DNA of 64,000 nt from Lederbergia citrea (GTDB lineage: Bacteria > Bacillota > Bacilli > Bacillales > Bacillaceae_C): positions 1,617,778-1,681,777 of the forward strand of contig NZ_JAGYPH010000001.1 in assembly GCF_018343525.1 (NCBI RefSeq), in the 5' to 3' direction. How positions within the stretch are numbered: the first letter of the stretch is position 1; each line of letters begins with the position of its first letter. Under the pieces are notes generated by a model, which was not told the DNA's origin, made no database searches, and was given only the letters and a program-made list of their open reading frames with translations. A program made the translations under genes and the position numbers. Shown piece after piece: positions 61,768 to 64,000 of the stretch.

Positions 61768-62631
61768 CTATTTTATCGGAATCCAAATTTCTGAATAATA
61801 ATCAGGGCTAGAGGGGTCTCCGTCTGGATATACCTCTAAGTCTGGTGTTCCTGCATGTTTATAGCCACTTGATGGAAACCATTCTGAAAGTATTTGTTTC
61901 CATACGTTCTGAATAGCATCTGGCATTGGACCGTGAACTTCAAATATAACCCATTTGGAAGCGGGGATATTTAAACTTTGGAACCCTTCTGGCACATCAC
62001 CTTCAGATGCTGCAGCTATCCAATAATCGATTGACTGCCCAGATTCGGAAGCACCTTTATCAACACATACACCTAGTATGCCTTTAAGTTGACCATTGTT
62101 TACCTTAGATAATAAATCAACTGTTCCCTTCTCGTGAACCTCTTCCCACATTTTTGGAATACCGACAAAGTTTTCTCCGTTGTTACATGAAAACTCTTCT
62201 TTAACTCCAACTACTTGAAAATTTTCTTTTTCAACAATTTTGTATTGCATTGGTTCCGCTCCTTTCAGACTCACCTGGATAACCAGGCGGTTATAAGATT
62301 TCAGCTTGCCAATATTTCTTCGTGCTTCAGTTGGTGTTATGCCATGTTGTCTACGAAAAGCTTTGGAGAAAGCCTCGGGAGTGTCGTAGCCATATTTGTG
62401 GGCGATATCAATAATTTTTTCATTTGTTCTTGTTAGCTCCTCGGCTGCTAGCGTTAGCCGTCGACGTCTTATATATTCACCGACAGACATATCGGTCAAT
62501 ATTGAAAATGTACGTTGAAAATGAAATGCCGACGAATTCGCTTGCTTGGCTATATTTTCGATTGTTATATTATCCAGTAAATGATCCTCCATATACTCGA
62601 TTGCCTTCTGCAAAGATTCAACCCATGCCAT
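61768..62631 (-). CDS. AraC family regulator with GyrI-like effector domain
   Basis: A 287-residue transcription regulator: two helix-turn-helix motifs in the N-terminal AraC domain (about 8-105; ITIENIAKQANSSAFHFQRTF and IIDIAHKYGYDTPEAFSKAFRR) and a C-terminal GyrI-like/bacterial effector-binding domain (about 125-287). Proteins of this type sense small toxic molecules. ATG 62631 has GGGGAG eight bases upstream; the GTG at 62640 does not fit. No obvious target gene is divergent. Confidence 0.92.
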   Translation of the reverse strand: MAWVESLQKAIEYMEDHLLDNITIENIAKQANSSAFHFQRTFSILTDMSVGEYIRRRRLTLAAEELTRTNEKIIDIAHKYGYDTPEAFSKAFRRQHGITPTEARRNIGKLKSYNRLVIQVSLKGAEPMQYKIVEKENFQVVGVKEEFSCNNGENFVGIPKMWEEVHEKGTVDLLSKVNNGQLKGILGVCVDKGASESGQSIDYWIAAASEGDVPEGFQSLNIPASKWVIFEVHGPMPDAIQNVWKQILSEWFPSSGYKHAGTPDLEVYPDGDPSSPDYYSEIWIPIK

Positions 62632-62748
62632 ACCACTCACTCCCCTAGCTACATACTAGCAATGTTTTTTAAATTAATCCTGTCATTTTGTGCTTTGTTT
62701 TGGCAACATTTTAGCTAAAAAAATCACCGATCGCTTAACTAAAGGTGG

Positions 62749-63111
62749 TCATTTCCGTGTACTTCTCATCTCGTCTAATTTCGAATATAATTCCTTCTCT
62801 AAATCATAATCAAAATAATTAGCAAATTTCAGTAAATAAGCTAGACAATCAGCTAGCTCCTTACCCAAATTGTCTCTTACTGACCATTTTGCCAACTCCA
62901 TAGCTTCCAATTCATTGTATCCTTCAGCTATATTTTTTTCTGTTTCATAAAACATAGTCCTAAACTCTTCTGCAACCTCGGCGACTTCAGTAGTTAGCAG
63001 CATATGTATATATAAAAGAAAGACTTGATTTCCTTGATAATCCTTTAAATCATATTCATCCCATCCCATTTCCTCAACAAAGCTCTGATAATCTTCTTGT
63101 ATTTTCTGCAT
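62749..63111 (-). CDS. MazG-like nucleotide pyrophosphohydrolase
   Basis: A 120-residue all-helical protein. TTEVAEVAEEFR near 40-51 (ExxE), and LGKELADCLAYLLKFANYFDYDLE near 84-107 (ExxD) are the metal-binding motifs of MazG/NTP-PPase-superfamily enzymes. It could cleave noncanonical NTPs. ATG 63111 has GAGAGG about nine bases upstream; the longer frame to 63138 has none. Located after the GNAT gene, same strand. Confidence 0.8.
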   Translation of the reverse strand: MQKIQEDYQSFVEEMGWDEYDLKDYQGNQVFLLYIHMLLTTEVAEVAEEFRTMFYETEKNIAEGYNELEAMELAKWSVRDNLGKELADCLAYLLKFANYFDYDLEKELYSKLDEMRSTRK

Positions 63112-63166
63112 TGAATGGTCCCTCTCTATTAAAATCATTTTTATATTTTCAAATTTTTACTATATC

Positions 63167-63619
63167 TCATATATCTTGAGCTAAACGAACCATATCCCGA
63201 CACTGTATACCGTTTTCGAAAATTTCTTCCGAATAATGTTTGATAAAAAAGTCTCTATCCACCCCTATGATTCTAAATCCGCATTTTTGATAAAGAGCTA
63301 ATTGCCCTATACTGGAATTTCCAGTGCCAATCTCCATAATCTTATATCCTTTTAATTTGGCAATCTGTATTGCCTTCATTATTAACTGTTTCCCTACCCC
63401 TTTTCCCTGTTGATTTTCGATAACTGCGATATTCACCAATTCCACCGTATCAGGTCTTGTCGGGAGTAGAACAAATGCACCTTTTATTTCATTCTCGTAT
63501 TCGGCTATAAAACACTCTCCCCTTTCCAGATAATCTTTGACAAATTTTCGAGAAGGATCTGCCAATAACAACAGCTCCATTGGCGGCTTTTCATTTAACT
63601 TTAACTTTCTAATTTGCAT
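63167..63619 (-). CDS. GNAT family N-acetyltransferase (YvbK-like)
   Basis: A 150-residue acetyltransferase. MELLLLADPS and VLLPTRPDTVELVNIAVIEN precede the acetyl-CoA loop QQGKGVGKQLI near 80-90; GTGNSSIGQLALYQKCGFR near 109-127 and ENGIQCRDMVRLA are close to what I recall of YvbK. Substrate unknown. ATG 63619 has GAGGAGGG four bases upstream. It probably shares a transcript with the MazG-like gene downstream. Confidence 0.87.
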   Translation of the reverse strand: MQIRKLKLNEKPPMELLLLADPSRKFVKDYLERGECFIAEYENEIKGAFVLLPTRPDTVELVNIAVIENQQGKGVGKQLIMKAIQIAKLKGYKIMEIGTGNSSIGQLALYQKCGFRIIGVDRDFFIKHYSEEIFENGIQCRDMVRLAQDI

Positions 63620-63828
63620 TATGCCCTCCTCTTGTTATTATCCTATTAACTAATTTTGCAATAAACTACTAATCAATTATAATTATAAACGGACTTTTCA
63701 GAAACCTTTTTATCCTTCATTGCAAAATTCTTTTCAACTTTCCAGTTCCGCTGGCCAACTCGCCAAATCGAGCTTCTTACTTTCTAAACTGTCGCAAATA
63801 CAGTCTTTCCAATGTGTACCACTTAACA

Positions 63829-63877
63829 AAAAAAATCAATGTAAAGACATGCTCTACACTGATTTTTTTATAATCTG
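63829..63877 (-). terminator. Terminator of the truncated gene at the window end
   Basis: Minus-strand stem AAAATCAGTGTA/TACATTGATTTT (one G-T-like pair) with an 11-nt loop and a T8 run. Confidence 0.8.
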
Positions 63878-63880
63878 GTT

Positions 63881-64000
63881 CTAGTATTCATCGCCTGCAA
63901 ATATATTTTTCAACTGAATTTCATAGTCATCAAAGATTCTAACCTTAGCGGTGTCTTCTTTTGTAAGGACATCACTTCGTAGAAATGAGCCATTTTCAAG
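63881..64000 (-). CDS. Partial CDS, C-terminal 39 residues
   Basis: The frame enters from the right edge and ends at TAG 63881-63883 (VRIFDDYEIQLKNIFAGDEY at the end), followed by a terminator. Too little remains for a family call; a Uma2-type endonuclease C-terminus is one loose possibility. Confidence 0.6.
   Translation of the reverse strand, partial: LENGSFLRSDVLTKEDTAKVRIFDDYEIQLKNIFAGDEY

Overview
The window looks like chromosome from a low-GC, endospore-forming, competence-gene-bearing member of the Bacillaceae (Bacillus sensu lato). Evidence: a complete gerPA-gerPF spore-coat germination operon behind a sigma-K-like promoter, comK, addAB, and long stretches of gene order matching the yhf/yhj/yis/yit part of the Bacillus subtilis map (yitW-yitV, ipi-yitT-yitS, yitK, yisL-yisK, gerP, addBA, yhjE, yhjD, comK, yhfN, lplJ-yhfI-yhfH). 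Shine-Dalgarno sequences are strong and GTG/TTG starts are common. Species cannot be fixed from the sequence alone. I see no tRNA, rRNA, CRISPR array, prophage or insertion sequence.

Layout. 1-11992: clpB start (truncated by the window edge), SufT-like yitW, esterase yitV, two coupled small genes, ipi/yitT, DegV, DUF3941, YajQ, a stress-type SDR, a membrane-anchored GH13-fold protein whose catalytic motifs are lost, an EAL phosphodiesterase with a degenerate GGDEF, yisL, yisK and a DUF418 membrane protein. 12158-14184: gerPABCDEF. 14184-22234: addA, addB and a TVP38/DedA-type membrane protein. 22463-33518: DegT aminotransferase, S9 peptidase, yhjD, comK, IDEAL protein, yhfN, azlCD, a small Cys-rich protein, enoyl-CoA hydratase, lplJ, yhfI, yhfH. 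33575-51405: accessory-like region with methyltransferases, acetyltransferase, DinB-like protein, lipoprotein, a double 5'-nucleotidase, an MBL-TetR-HD operon, ANT-like nucleotidyltransferase next to a protein-kinase-fold gene, a sugar isomerase/oxidoreductase pair and others. 51747-54409: two tandem paralogous sensor kinases. 54453-64000: VOC protein, methionine aminopeptidase, homoserine-kinase-like protein, YdcF protein, remnant of an acetyltransferase, large subtilisin-like cell-wall protease, AraC/GyrI regulator, MazG-like protein, GNAT and a truncated gene.

Most distinctive signals. (i) Two intergenic tandem arrays with exactly 21-bp phasing (five units at 31226-31336; about fourteen at 45900-46197), plus a coiled-coil gene with 21-bp coding repeats. 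(ii) An amylase-fold pseudoenzyme. (iii) Tandem sensor kinases of which one has lost its N-box asparagine. (iv) A nucleotidase reading frame that runs through its own intrinsic terminator. (v) Two neighbouring genes whose family-conserved N-termini imply non-AUG starts (ATA; CTG or ATT). (vi) Several regulatory sites placed at promoters: a palindrome in the -35/-10 spacer of a TetR operon, a LexA-like box on the addB -35, a sigma-B-like promoter inside a terminator hairpin. I found no single large undescribed multi-gene defence or biosynthetic system.
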